NCBI GenBank assembly: GCA_009746045.1
Contig: RPFO01000022.1
Coordinates: 874,036 to 938,035, forward strand
Direction of reading: 5' to 3'
Length of the DNA stretch: 64,000 bases
DNA from: Mesostigma viride
Lineage: Eukaryota > Streptophyta > Mesostigmatophyceae > Mesostigmatales > Mesostigmataceae
Made by a program: the position numbers and the translations under genes. The notes beneath the pieces are model-generated. The model was not told where the DNA came from and made no database searches. It saw only the letters and a list, made by a program, of their open reading frames with translations. Each line of letters opens with the position of its first letter. Positions within the stretch are counted from its first letter, which is position 1. Of the stretch, positions 1 to 11,007 are shown piece by piece.

Positions 1-222
1 GAGTCATCATCTGGTTCCGTACCTCAGGTGGGGCTGTTTCCGTTCTCACCTCGGCCACAACCCGCTTTGCTAACGTCCTCAGTTTATAAGCATCCGCTTG
101 CTCCTTAAAGCGTGTCATTTTCGCAGTATCGCCGTCGCTTCCACCCGCGCCCTCTGACACAGGCTCACGACAGCGATAGCCCCCTCTCCCTGGAGATTTG
201 CCCCACCCTGACGACCGGCTTC
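1..222 (-). CDS. putative exon, gene runs off the left edge
   Basis: On the minus strand an acceptor (TTCTTGCAG) ends at 223 and is followed by sequence open to the window edge in one frame. That frame is rich in Gly, Ser and Arg, then charged (contains AKMTRFKEQADAYKLR), as in a coiled-coil or regulatory region. I recognise no family. The reading frame that looks most protein-like does not join cleanly to the preceding exon at 347-427, so either a small indel or a different splice junction is involved. Product unknown. Confidence 0.35.
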
Positions 223-346
223 CTGCAAGAACATTATCAACGGAAGATTTTTAATGTAAGAAAAGTGTAGAGAAACGCCGGCCGTCGTAACTCTGTCAAT
301 TGAGGACGAACCTAAACTTTCAATTTGTAAGTCAACGGTAACTTAC
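223..346 (-). other. probable GT-AG intron with a hairpin motif
   Basis: On the minus strand this 124-nt stretch starts with the strong donor GTAAGT and ends with TTCTTGCAG. It carries one copy of the GTTR-CGMC-N4-GKCG-YWTC hairpin motif at 272-291, in the same orientation as the inferred gene. Confidence 0.45.
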
Positions 347-427
347 CCTTCCCCCCTCTGCAGTGGAACCACCGTAAGATCCACTTCCCCTCCTCTCACC
401 GCCCTCTTGCTGCTCGAACGGACTTCC
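347..427 (-). CDS. putative short internal exon (81 nt)
   Basis: The segment is bounded on the minus strand by an acceptor (TTTTTACAG, ending at 428) and a near-ideal donor (GTAAGT at 341-346). Two of the three frames are open; one gives a Gly/Ser-rich peptide, the other a Arg/Val-rich one. No domain is recognisable. The splice signals are the main support. Confidence 0.35.
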
Positions 428-556
428 CTGTAAAAAAAGCAAACGCGATTGTCGATTAACAAGAAAAAAATTACTACAAAAATAAACAAGGATATACGCA
501 CGCAAACCATTTCATTACAAGTAAACCGGAGAGGAATCTGACGCACTCATGTACCT

Positions 557-594
557 GGGTGCTTCCCGCCATTGAGCGGGCTTCTCTTGCACCC
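557..594. repeat. imperfect nested hairpin in a probable intron
   Basis: GGGTGC at 557-562 pairs with GCACCC at 589-594, and inside it CCCGC at 565-569 pairs with GCGGG at 576-580. It lies in the presumed intron between a GTAAGT donor at 731-726 (minus strand) and the acceptor at 428. It differs in design from the short hairpin motif found in the other introns. Confidence 0.4.
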
Positions 595-731
595 ACATCC
601 TCTTGCCGGCCCTGCGAACATTTCAACGGAAAGTAAAAATCCGCTTAGTTGTCGGAAATGACATTTCTGGCGAATATTGCAAAAAAATGCTTATGTATTT
701 CACGACATCAATTAAATGGGCAGAGACTTAC

Positions 732-1033
732 GAAGATCGACCCGCCACCTTCCAAATTGCTCGGCGTCATTTCGAAAACTTCTTCTTCCCCTGCATCGAC
801 CCCCTTCCCCCTTCCCCTTGGCCGCGGCGGGGGCATATCGCCCGTCGCGACCGGCTTGGAAGTCGCGGGGGATCCCTTGCGGTTGAGGGCACTGCGGCCG
901 ACTCGTGCACACTCTCCCCCCTCTTTTGGGCTACTGCGGCAGGCGCGGCATGGGAGGGCGCGGCGGCTACTGTCGGATTCTGAGCCAACCGAGCCAACCT
1001 TTGCTCCTGCAGCATGGTTTCGATACGAGGCAT
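732..1033 (-). CDS. putative exon with conflicting frames
   Basis: Minus-strand sequence ending at a GTAAGT donor (731-726). The first part reads best in one frame (contains QRLARLAQNPTVAAAP, Ala-rich), the last part in another (contains DAGEEEVFEMTPSNLEGG). The switch suggests one or more indels. No family recognised. It may continue the exon at 1082-1390, which shows a similar break. Confidence 0.3.
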
Positions 1034-1081
1034 GAATTGCTTTTGGAGAGATAAGGCACCTTGGCGACTTCAGGTTTGTCA

Positions 1082-1390
1082 TTAAGGATGTCTTGGTACA
1101 GCGCGATTGCTGTTCACGAGTGCCATTCGCGAGTCGCTGAAACCGCGCAATCTGAACTGCGCAACCGGATCGTCCACCATCTCACGACCACCGTGGTACT
1201 CATCCTTCCCAGTGACCGCGGCAAAGCTGACACCAGATTCCACCATTGGGGGCGGCGTGCCCTGCCTTGCACGCTTGTGAGGAGGCTGTTGTGAGGAGGC
1301 GCCTTGGGCCTGAACTGGTTGCCCTTCAGACACTTCCTCCCTAGGGGGAGAGTCGCCGACCACCTGCGATGTAGGGCCGCCCTTTTCCAT
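1082..1390 (-). CDS. putative exon, unknown hydrophilic protein
   Basis: The minus strand has a polypyrimidine tract and acceptor (TTGTTGCAG) immediately before an ATG at 1390. The frame starts MEKGGPTSQVVGDSPPREE and is Pro/Gln/Glu-rich, then has a more globular stretch (YHGGREMVDDPVAQFRLR). It hits a stop at 1082-1084, but a neighbouring frame over the same bases reads ALYQDILNDKPEVAKVPYL, which looks coding, so a one-base indel near 1100 is likely. Function unknown. Confidence 0.35.
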   Translation of the reverse strand: MEKGGPTSQVVGDSPPREEVSEGQPVQAQGASSQQPPHKRARQGTPPPMVESGVSFAAVTGKDEYHGGREMVDDPVAQFRLRGFSDSRMALVNSNRAVPRHP

Positions 1391-1657
1391 CTGCAACAAC
1401 AAAACAAAAAAATTGGAAAAATCATACGAGTCAGCAGGAAGATGCGCCCCACGTCGCAACTCAATACAAAAAATGCATCATTATGTCAAGGTACAAACAA
1501 CGTTATAATTCAGAATGAACAGAGATTCATAACAAGAGAACGACGCACTAAAAGATGCGACCGCCGTCGCAACTTTCGTCAAATCACTCTCTATACAAAC
1601 AACTCTATGTCCCTCATAAAGAATCATTTGGCAAGGAAATGCAAAAAAATTCGTTAC
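1391..1657 (-). other. probable intron with two hairpin motifs
   Basis: The region lies between a GTAAC donor at 1657 and the acceptor at 1391 on the minus strand. It contains hairpin copies at 1441-1460 and 1554-1573. These two have the CATC ending and a fully or partly paired stem; in the second the stem GCGAC/GTCGC is perfect. Confidence 0.35.
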
Positions 1658-1858
1658 CACTCCGTCGACCCATAAGTGGTTCGCGAATGGGAAATCGCTG
1701 CTGATTTTCGCTCGAGCCCTTCACGGAATTTTCGAAATCTCGAGGCAAGGTTGCGCGGAAGAGGGCCCTCCTCAATCATGCGTGCGATCGGACTGGCCAT
1801 GGAAAGGGATAGCTGGTTCCTGGACTGCCTTGCACGGTCAACCATCTTGAAACTTCCC
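1658..1858 (-). pseudogene. 3' part of a host exon split by a TIR transposon
   Basis: This segment continues the reading frame of 3569-4056. If the element at 1863-3568 and one CTAA copy are set aside, the two halves join in frame without a stop. The fragment is basic (RARQSRNQLSLSM, FRKFREGLERKSAAIS). The frame ends either at a GTAAC donor (1657) or at a TAA at 1654-1656. Same unknown protein as 3569-4056. Confidence 0.5.
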
Positions 1859-1862
1859 CTAA

Positions 1863-3568
1863 CCCTTAAACCGTAGCAACTCAGTCCTTAAAAAACGGAC
1901 TGAGTTGCACATCTTTGCACATTTGTTGTGTATGGCCTAAAAACAATTTCTGGCCACCCCTTGGTACCAAGCATGCATTTATGTTGAATTTCTTTGGGGA
2001 CATGTCACCGGTCCCATATCTATGACTTTTGGGTGCTATAAATAGCACCAACCCCAGGGGGGTACGGAAAAATGGGGTTTGAGACATACATCATGCAATA
2101 TGGACCACTTACACAAATATATAGGCCCTGGAATTTCAAAGGCAGTTACTTTATATCACAGGCATGCCATGAATGCATTCACAACATGACATGCTACAGA
2201 ACTGCACAAGCTAGCTAGCAAAAATCCCAAAATAGCTCAGTCCGTTTAATAGGACTGAGTTTTTTTTGGGGGGGTGGCTAGCACTACCGTTTTGGTTTCC
2301 TATCCCAATGTGGCATAAAACATCATAGCTGGCCACACATGCATCCTCCAACACATTTCCAGCATATAAAACAGCAGCTCATGCTATATAATACTGTAAA
2401 TCTAGTGCCATTGGGCAGAAAGCACGCGTAGAAGGCACATGCAAGGAGCTTATTACCAACGTACCCTATACGCTACAAACAACTTCAAAATACAAGGAAA
2501 AAGGAAAGAAACAAAATTAGCAACTTGCTGATGCTTAAATGCAAGCAGATCCCAGGCATCTCTATGTCTCTAACACACAGCAAACACACAAAAAGAAGGC
2601 GGACTTGGCCAGCATGCATGCCTAGAACTGGGCAGAAAAACACTCGTCCTGAGTTGTTTAAGCAACGGAAAGCATCGTATCATCACACTGAACATTATTA
2701 CAAACGATATCTGTCGTTATACCGACATTCATGTTGTAGCATACGCTAAAAGCAGTCAAAACTCGTCCAAAATCTGGCCGAGGTAACATTACTACCTTAC
2801 CATCACAAGCCTATGCACAGAAGCAATAAAACAACAAAAAGACAGTCATAAAGCTTCGATTATAGCCCCGAGTCTGGTATCGAAACAATATATGACACAT
2901 GCGCGGTCACTGAGACATGATAAAAGGCTAAAACGTACCTGGTCGAAACCGCAGATTACCTTGTTTGCAGGAGCTAGCACGCCCACCCGACGAACGTAGC
3001 CGCAAGCATGTCCTGGCCGCCATTGATGGTCAACTGTGCTAGGAACGACGTAACTAACTCATCCATACGCAAAAATCCGAACATTTTCTGCCGAGCAACA
3101 AGTACAGCTTGCACTGTCATCGCCTGGCTGCTCACGCGATTTGCTGCGCCGCCACATAACCTCGAGACATATCTAGGCATTTGTAAATGTTGCATGGCTA
3201 CGCAAATAGCATTTACAAGACCTAGGGATGATGCCTACAAAGTTTCAGTCGAATACGTCAAGCCATGCTCTCGCCCCAGTCAGTTGTTTGTGCCACCATA
3301 GCCGCGGACGTGAATAATTTTTATTCACGTCGTCCTCGTTTGGCCATGGTACCCCCCCTACTTTCCTTGACCATAGGTCCCTGTCCAGGTGTCCAAAAGT
3401 AGCAAACCAGGGGTGTACGTGAAAGTACAAATCTAGATCTCGAAGCTGGTCCAAACAGAATATTCAAAAGTTTGCTAGAATTATAGCTAGTTCTGCCACA
3501 AACTCGGTCCGTTTAATAGGACTGAGAAAAACTCAGTCCACTAAAACGGACCGAGTACGGTTTAAGGG
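1863..3568. mobile_element. non-autonomous TIR DNA transposon, 1.7 kb
   Basis: The ends are 13-bp inverted repeats CCCTTAAACCGTA (1863-1875) and TACGGTTTAAGGG (3556-3568). The direct repeat CTAA flanks it (1859-1862 and 3569-3572), a probable target duplication. Subterminal inverted motifs around CTCAGTCC and GGACTGAG recur near both ends (about 1880-1912, 2236-2260, 3504-3556). No transposase is encoded; the interior is AT-rich with only short, unconvincing frames. It lies inside the coding exon 1658-4056. A TAA-type duplication would fit PIF/Harbinger, but the superfamily is not settled. Confidence 0.75.
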
Positions 3569-4056
3569 CTAAGAAGGAAATCAGACGTCAGACGGTTGAA
3601 TATGCGTACGTCAAGATTTGACCAACCCATCATCCATTCAACCACCTTCTCCGCGGCATCATGGAAGACCTGGCTCTCATCCTCCATTCCTCCAGACCCA
3701 AACACACAATCGGCCGTGTTGTCGTCGTGCCTCCTAAGGCGAATGTTCACGTCCTCTTTGTCATCATCCATTTCCGACAGCCGAATTACAGCCCTTTTGG
3801 CTCCGTCCACTCCATCCTCAAGAAGGACGTCCATCTGCGCCCCTCCCACACAATTGTTGTCAACGTATTGTTGCAGATGACGGGAAATCATGTCCTTTCC
3901 GAAAGCTACGATGTGTTCCCCACACAGACCCATGTCGGTAATTGACAGCTTTTTACATTTCCTATCCCGGCACTTCTTTTCGGGATCCTTCTCAAAAATC
4001 CGGAAAACAGCGTCCTGATATGGACGTCCCCTTATGTCGACCGTCAGACTGGACAT
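3569..4056 (-). pseudogene. exon of unknown zinc-binding-like protein, interrupted by transposon
   Basis: Minus-strand exon after acceptor TTTCGCAG (ends 4057), phase 0 with the exon at 4496-4669. It encodes about 162 residues beginning MSSLTVDIRGRPYQDAVF. Cysteines and a histidine in CRDRKCKKLSITDMGLCGEH (residues about 34-53) resemble a small Cys/His zinc-binding knot. The rest is acidic and hydrophilic (EMDDDKEDVNIRLRRHDDN). The transposon at 1863-3568 cuts the frame after residue 162 and adds a stop within a few codons. Domain identity is not known; a DNA-binding or regulatory protein is a guess. Confidence 0.5.
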
Positions 4057-4495
4057 CTGCGAAACCAGAACATACCGGCCGCGAGTAGTTTATATTATTA
4101 AAAAAAACTGGCAGTCATCTTCATCTATTTATGCGAGCTAAAATTTGAAGAAAATGCAACAAAGAAACGCCCTGGGGCGCAACTTCCTCAACAACCACTT
4201 TCTACGTACAAACGAATGGCAATCACATCGACTACGATTGTCACTACATACGAATGTCCAGATGTAGAGGGGGTGCATTCAACACCAGAGAAACGCCGGC
4301 GGGCGCAACTCATATCAATATAGACTGTCCCGCGACTTGTTCCACTCTCTGCAGGTTTTGCAACAACCGATCGAGCGAACTCTCGGAACCTCTTTCGCAA
4401 CCATTTCATCGAAAAAACGTATTGAAAATTTTTTATTTAACACCAATATGGCGATTAGGCATTATCTATTCAATGTGCGATTGATGTTCTGAAAC
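4057..4495 (-). other. phase-0 intron with two hairpin motifs
   Basis: On the minus strand the donor is AAG|GTTTC at 4495 and the acceptor TTTCGCAG at 4057; both flanking exons stay in phase 0. Hairpin copies lie at 4290-4309 and 4164-4183 in sense orientation, both with the fully paired CGCC/GGCG core and different loops. Confidence 0.55.
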
Positions 4496-4669
4496 CTTCC
4501 AGACTTTCACAATGTCCGGTATGACCGGACTCGGACGAGGAGTCGAATCGGAAGCGAGCCAGTAATCCTCAACTATCTTTTTGATGTACAATGGAAGACT
4601 CCTTCCATTTTGTCGAAGTGTGTCGGTCCTTTGCCTTTTGGCCAAACTCTCCTCAACCTCCACCATTTC
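4496..4669 (-). CDS. putative internal exon (58 codons)
   Basis: The exon has a minus-strand acceptor CTACGCGCAG ending at 4670 and a donor at 4495. Phase 0 at both ends. The peptide is charged and amphipathic (EMVEVEESLAKRQRTDTLRQ, then LPLYIKKIVEDYWLASDS). It joins in frame to the exon starting at 4056. Function unknown. Confidence 0.5.
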
Positions 4670-4743
4670 CTGCGCGTAGGAAGAAAATGATACGTTATAA
4701 ATAAACATTAATTTATTTAAATTAACATTATATAAACATGTTA

Positions 4744-4983
4744 CTATTCCTCGGAATAGTTTTTTTTAATCCACTCCACAAACGCGTTTGTCACAAAGAC
4801 CTTCCATGCTTTCTCAAGAACTTGTCCCCCCGATGTTTTCGAGTATTCAAACTCGTCATCCGAAGAAACCAATTCAGGCACATCCGCCGAGAGGGTCTCT
4901 AAATTGTCAACGGCTTTCCTTTTGCGCTCGTGGTTTCCGATGCATTTTTTTGGTTCTTCTTCTGACATTTGTTCTGCAACCAT
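4744..4983 (-). CDS. putative exon or small ORF, acidic protein
   Basis: The minus-strand frame from ATG at 4983 reads MVAEQMSEEEPKKCIGNHER and ends VEWIKKNYSEE with a TAG at 4744-4746. The composition is coding-like (Glu/Lys-rich). A phase-0 donor into the next exon (4669) is not visible, so it is either the 3' end of another gene or a mis-phased exon. Confidence 0.35.
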   Translation of the reverse strand: MVAEQMSEEEPKKCIGNHERKRKAVDNLETLSADVPELVSSDDEFEYSKTSGGQVLEKAWKVFVTNAFVEWIKKNYSEE

Positions 4984-5126
4984 GGAGTCATTTCGAGGGG
5001 GGTGTGGTTTAACGGGTGTAGATTTTAAATTATTTGTTTTAGGTAAACGTTTACCATTCCATAAGAAAAGGAAAGGGACGATGGTAAAACCTTCATTAGA
5101 TATTTTAAACGAACGAGAAGGCAACA

Positions 5127-5537
5127 GAAACGACGGCGGGCGTAACTATCATGGGAAACATTGATATCACAAGAACACAATGGACACGAACGCGCTGCAA
5201 CTTTCAGGACATATTCTTCGACATCGAAAATAAAAAAGAAACGACGGCGGGCGTAACTATCATGAAACATTGATCTTACAAGGAGACAAGAACCTGACGG
5301 GGATGCAACTTTCAACACAAACACTTCGACATCGAAGATGCAAAAGAAACGACGGCGGGCGTAACTATCATGGAAAGACTGAGCTTACAAGATGACAAGT
5401 TAACTGACGGGGGTGCATCTTTCACGAGATATATTTCAACATCGAAAAGGCAAAAGAAACGACGGCGGGCGTAACTAGCACAACCAATGTTGGTCATGTG
5501 CTCTTCCAGTAAGAGAAGAAACGACGGCGGGCGTAAC
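5127..5537 (-). repeat. tandem repeat carrying five hairpin motifs
   Basis: Four copies are spaced about 108-111 bp apart (5127-5146, 5238-5257, 5346-5365, 5456-5475), and a fifth lies 62 bp on (5518-5537). On the minus strand each reads GTTACGCCCGCCGTCGTTTC. Degenerate half-copies (such as a GTTGCATCCCCGTC form) lie between them. The segment is upstream of the minus-strand exons and behaves like an expanded intron or 5' region. Confidence 0.75.
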
Positions 5538-5655
5538 TATCACACGGTCCAGGAAGAGTGACGTTGGCAGAATTATGGTGTTTGTAAAAGGGAGGGGGGG
5601 TGGAGGGGGGGGGGCGGGTAAGAGGGAGAGAGAGAGAGGGAGAGAGAGAGAGAGG

Positions 5656-5839
<184 letters not shown>

Positions 5840-5843
5840 AAAA

Positions 5844-5971
<128 letters not shown>

Positions 5972-5974
5972 AGG

Positions 5975-6061
<87 letters not shown>

Positions 6062-6062
6062 G

Positions 6063-6150
<88 letters not shown>

Positions 6151-6706
6151 AGAGAGAGGAGAGGGAGGGAGGGAGGGAGGGAGGGAGGGAGGGAGGGAGG
6201 GAGGGAGGGAGGGAGGGAGGGAGGGAGGGAGGGAGGGAGGGAGGGAGGAGGGAGGGAGGGAGGAGGGAGGGAGGGGGAGGAGGGAGGGAGGGAGGGAGGG
6301 AGGAGGGAGGGAGGAGGGAGGGAGGGGGGGGAGGGAGGGGAGGAGGGGAGGGAGGGAGGGAGGAGGGAGGGGAGGGAGGGAGGAGGGAGGGAGGGAGGGA
6401 GGGAGGGAGGGAGGGAGGGAGGGAGGGAGGGAGGGAGAGGGAGGGAGGGGAGGGGAGGGGGGAGGGAGGGAGGAGGGAGGGGAGGGAGGAGGGAGGAGGG
6501 AGGGGAGGAGGAGGAGGGGAGGGAGGGAAGGGGAGAGCGAGAGGGAAGAGGGAGAGGGAGGAGGGGAGGGAGAGGGAGAGGGAGAGGGAGAGGGAGAGGG
6601 AGGGAGAGGGAGGGAGAGGGAGAAGGGAAGAGGGAGAGGAGAGGAGGGGGAGAGGGAGGAGGAGAGAGGAGAGAGAGGAGAGGAGAGAGAGAGAGAGAGA
6701 GAGAGA

Positions 6707-6753
<47 letters not shown>

Positions 6754-6760
6754 GAGAGAG

Positions 6761-6845
<85 letters not shown>

Positions 6846-7091
6846 AGGAGGGATGGAGGGAGAGGGAGAGGGAGAGGGAAGAGGAGAGGAGAGGGAGAGG
6901 GAGAGGGAGAGAGGGAGGAGGGAGAGGGAGAGGGAGAGGGGAGGGAAGAGGGAGAGGGAGAGGGAGAGGGAGAGGGAGAGGAGAGCGAAGGGTGGGGAGA
7001 GTGGATGAGGGTGAGAGGGGGAGAGGGGGAGAGGGGCGGAGGGGGGGTAGGGAAGAGGGAAGGGAGAGGGAAGGGAGAGGGAGAGGGAGGG

Positions 7092-7232
7092 AGCGTAAGC
7101 GTAAGCGTAAGCGTAAGCGTAAGCGTAAGCGTAAGCGTAAAGCCGTAACCCGTAAGCGTAAACCGTGAAGCGTAAACCGTAAGCATAAGCGTAGAGCGTA
7201 AGCCGTAAGCGTAAGCCGTAAGCCGTACCGTA
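7092..7232 (+). repeat. degenerate (GCGTAA)n block
   Basis: Hexamer GCGTAA repeats with CCGTAA variants break the polypurine tract. This copy is the most diverged of three. Confidence 0.85.
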
Positions 7233-7338
7233 AGAGGGATGGAGGGAGGGAGGGATGGATGGGGAGGGAGGGAGGGAAAGGGGAGAGGGAGGGGAAGGGA
7301 GAGGGAGAGGGAGAGGGGAAGGGAGAGGGAGAGGGAGA

Positions 7339-7363
7339 NNNNNNNNNNNNNNNNNNNNNNNNN
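7339..7363. other. assembly gap (25 N)
   Basis: Run of 25 undetermined bases inside the purine tract. The tract length is therefore not reliable. Confidence 0.99.
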
Positions 7364-7397
7364 GAGAGAGAGAGGGAGGAAGAGAGAGGAGACGGGG

Positions 7398-7440
<43 letters not shown>

Positions 7441-8058
7441 AGAGAGGAAGAGAGAGAGAGAGAGAGAGAGACGGGAGAGAGAGAGAGAGGAGAGAGAGAG
7501 AGAGGGAGGGAGAGGAGGGAGAGGAGGAGGAGGAGGGAGGGAGGGGAGGGAGGGAGGGAGGGAGGAGGGAGGGAGGGAGGAGGGAGGGGAGGGAGGGAGG
7601 GAGGGAGGGAGGGAGGGAGGGAGGGAGGAGGGAGGGAGGAGGGAGGGAGGGAGGGAGGAGGAGGGAGGGAGGAGGGAGGGAGGGAGGAGGGAGGGAGGGA
7701 GGGAGGAGGGAGGAGGGAGGAGGGAGGGAGGGAGGAGGGAGGAGGAGGAGGGAGGAGGGAGGAGGAGGGAGGGAGGGAGGGAGGGAGGGAGGGAGGGAGG
7801 GAGGGAGGGAGGGAGGGAGGAGGGAGGGAGGGAGGAGGGAGGAGGGAGGGGAGGGAGGGAGGGAGGGAGGGAGGGAGGGAGGGAGGGAGGAGGGAGGGAG
7901 GGAGGGAGGGAGGAGGGAGGAGGAGAGCGAGAGGGAGAGGGAGAGGGAGAGGGAGAGGGAGAGGGAGAGGGAGAGGGAGAGGGAGGGAGAGGGAGAGGAG
8001 AGGGAGAGGGAGAGGGAGAGGAGAGGGAGAGGGAGAGGGAGAGGGAGAGAGAGAGGAG

Positions 8059-8238
<180 letters not shown>

Positions 8239-8460
8239 GAGAGAGGGAGAGGGAGAGGGAGAGGAGAGGAGAGGGAGAGGGAGAGGGAGAGGGAGAGGGA
8301 GAGGGAGAGGGAGAGGGAGAGGGAGAGGGAGAGGAGAGGGAGAGGGAGAGGGAGAGGGAGAGGGAGGAGAGGGAGAGGGAGAGCGAAGGGGAGAGGGAGA
8401 GGGAGAGGAGAGGGAGAGGGAGAGGGAGAGGGAGAGGGAGAGGGAGAGGGAGAGGGAGGG

Positions 8461-8595
8461 AAGCGTAAGCGTAAGCGTAAGCGTAAGCGTAAGCGTAAGC
8501 GTAAGCGTAAGCGTAACCGTAAGCGTAACCGTAAGCGTAACCGTAAGCATAAGCGTAAGCGTAAGCGTAAGCGTAAGCGTAAGCGTAACCGTAAG
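8461..8595 (+). repeat. (GCGTAA)n block, second copy
   Basis: Regular GCGTAA hexamers with phased CCGTAA and GCATAA variants. The same variant order recurs in the block at 8783-8930, so the larger unit of about 320 bp was duplicated. Confidence 0.9.
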
Positions 8596-8782
8596 AGGGA
8601 TGGAGGGAGGGAGGGATGGATGGAGGGAGGGAGGGAGGGAAAGGGAGAGGGAGAGGGAGAGGGAGAGGGAGAGGGAGAGGGAGAGGAGAGGGAGAGGGAG
8701 AGGGAGAGGGAGAGGGAGATCGAGGGAGAGGGAGAGGAGAGGGAGAGGGAGAGGGAGAGGGAGAGGGAGAGGAGAGGGAGGG

Positions 8783-8930
8783 AAGCGTAAGCGTAAGCGT
8801 AAGCGTAAGCGTAAGCGTAAGCGTAAGCGTAAGCGTAAGCGTAAGCGTAAGCGTAAGCGTAACCGTAAGCGTAACCGTAAGCATAAGCGTAAGCGTAAGC
8901 GTAAGCGTAAGCGTTAGCGTAACCGTAAGA
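8783..8930 (+). repeat. (GCGTAA)n block, third copy
   Basis: Same hexamer array and same downstream GGATGGAGGGAGGG spacer as 8461-8640, in a higher-order repeat. Confidence 0.9.
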
Positions 8931-10167
8931 GGGATGGAGGGAGGGAGGGATGGATGGATGGAGGGAGGGAGGGAAAGGGAGAGGGAGAGGGAGAGGGAGA
9001 GGGAGAGGGAGAGGGAGAGGGAGAGGGAGAGGGAGAGGGAGAGGGAGATCGAGGGAGAGGGAGAGGGAGAGGGAGAGGGAGAGGGAGAGGAGAGGGAGAG
9101 GGAGAGGGAGAGGGAGAGGGAGAGGGAGAGGGAGAGGGAGAGGGAGAGGGAGAGGGAGAGGGAGAGGGAGAGGGAGAGGGAGAGGGAGAGGGAGAGGGGA
9201 GAGAGAGGAGAGGGAGAGGAGAGGGAGAGGGAGAGGGAGAGGGAGAGGGAGAGGGAGAGGGAGAGGGAGAGGGAGAGGGAGAGGGAGAGGGAGAGGGAGA
9301 GGGAGAGGGAGAGGGAGAGGGAGAGGGAGAGGGAGAGGAGAGGGAGAGGGAGAGGGAGAGGGAGAGGGAGAGGAGAGGGAGAGGGAGAGGGAGAGGGAGA
9401 GGGAGAGGGAGAGGGAGAGGGAGAGGGAGAGGGAGAGGGAGAGGGAGAGGGAGAGGGAGAGGGAGAGGGAGAGGGAGAGGGAGAGGGAGAGGGAGAGAGA
9501 GGGAGAGGGAGAGGGAGAGGGAGAGGGAGAGGAGAGGAGAGGGAGAGGGAGAGGGAGAGGGAGAGGGAGAGGGAGAGGGAGAGGGAGAGGGAGAGGGAGA
9601 GGGAGAGGGAGAGGGAGAGGGAGAGGGAGAGGGAGAGGGAGAGGGAGAGGGAGAGGGAGAGGGAGAGGAGAGGGAGAGGGAGAGGGAGAGGGAGAGGGAG
9701 AGGGAGAGGGAGAGGGAGAGGGAGAGGGAGAGGGAGAGGGAGAGGAGAGGGAGAGGGAGAGGGAGAGGGAGAGGGAGAGGGAGAGGAGAGGGAGAGGGAG
9801 AGGGAGAGGAGAGGAGAGGGAGGAGGGAGAGAGGAGAGGGAGAGGGAGAGGAGAGGGAGAGGGAGAGGGAGAGGAGAGGGAGAGGGAGAGGGAGAGGGAG
9901 AGGGAGAGGGAGAGGGAGAGAGAGGGAGAGGAGAGGGAGAGGAGAGAGAGGGAGAGGGAGAGGGAGAGGGAGAGGGAGAGGGAGAGGGAGAGGGAGAGGG
10001 AGAGGAGAGGGAGAGGGAGAGGGAGAGGGAGAGGAGAGGGAGAGGGAGAGGGAGAGGAGAGGGAGAGGAGAGAGGGAGAGGGAGAGGAGAGGGAGAGGGA
10101 GAGGGAGAGGGAGGGGAGAGGGAGGGAGGGAGGGAGGGAGGGAGGGAGGGAGGGAGGGAGGGAGGGT

Positions 10168-11007
10168 TTAGCCACATCGTGTTTTGTTCTTGGATTGATG
10201 ACGCACCGCACGCAACGCTCGTGACCTGCACCCGCAGGCGAAAAATAACGAACCACAATGATAGCATGGTTGTGAGTGACAATCGACGACATCACGCTAC
10301 AAGGAGCATGACGCAAAAGGGATTAAAAATCCGCATGAAAAACCTGGTGAAAAATAAGAGGGAGAGGGGGGGATCAATACCCTCACAACTCGGCATCATA
10401 CCTGGCAACTTCTACATGGGAACTTGGAAAGAGAGCCGAGTTGTAATATGTCGACAGCACTCACTTAGCCCCTGGAAGCTCGAATGGCGCTGGCTTTGTG
10501 GGTGTCTTCTTCTCCACCTTTGGCAGCGTCTGTTGGCCGTATTCCTGCATACAGATTGTATAGGGGGTCCGCGCCGAAAATCCATTGGATGAGGGAAATA
10601 GCTATCATTCCGAGACGACAGCACGCGGTTAATCAGCCAAGAAGCAGATTATAACGTCGCCGAAACATCCTGATCCATAATACCTGGACAGGTAGGAGAT
10701 CTAGAAGCTTAAAGTGATTTTGAAAGGCATGCGGACATTCGCGAAAAATACGCAAGGCACTTACTGGAGCTTTGTGCAAAGCGGCCGGAACGGGCCTCGC
10801 AACAATGGTAGGCGTTTTCGACTCTGCCTTCGCGGAGGTGACGAACTATGGGGGCTGCACCCGCAGGCGAAAAACAACGTAGACCACAGTCGGCCACTGG
10901 CTACCACACCATCACGGTCACTGGACGTGCGGTGGCGGGCGTGGTGGGCGCATCCGGCGGTGCGCGCCTGCAAAACACCGCATCAATTACCTGGGCGGGC
11001 AGGGTGC
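10168..11007. other. no gene recognised
   Basis: Unique-looking DNA of ordinary composition. Short frames on both strands lack any family resemblance. A motif near GCACCCGCAGGCGAAAA occurs twice (about 10230 and 10859) and faintly recalls the intronic hairpin motif, but does not match it. Confidence 0.6.
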
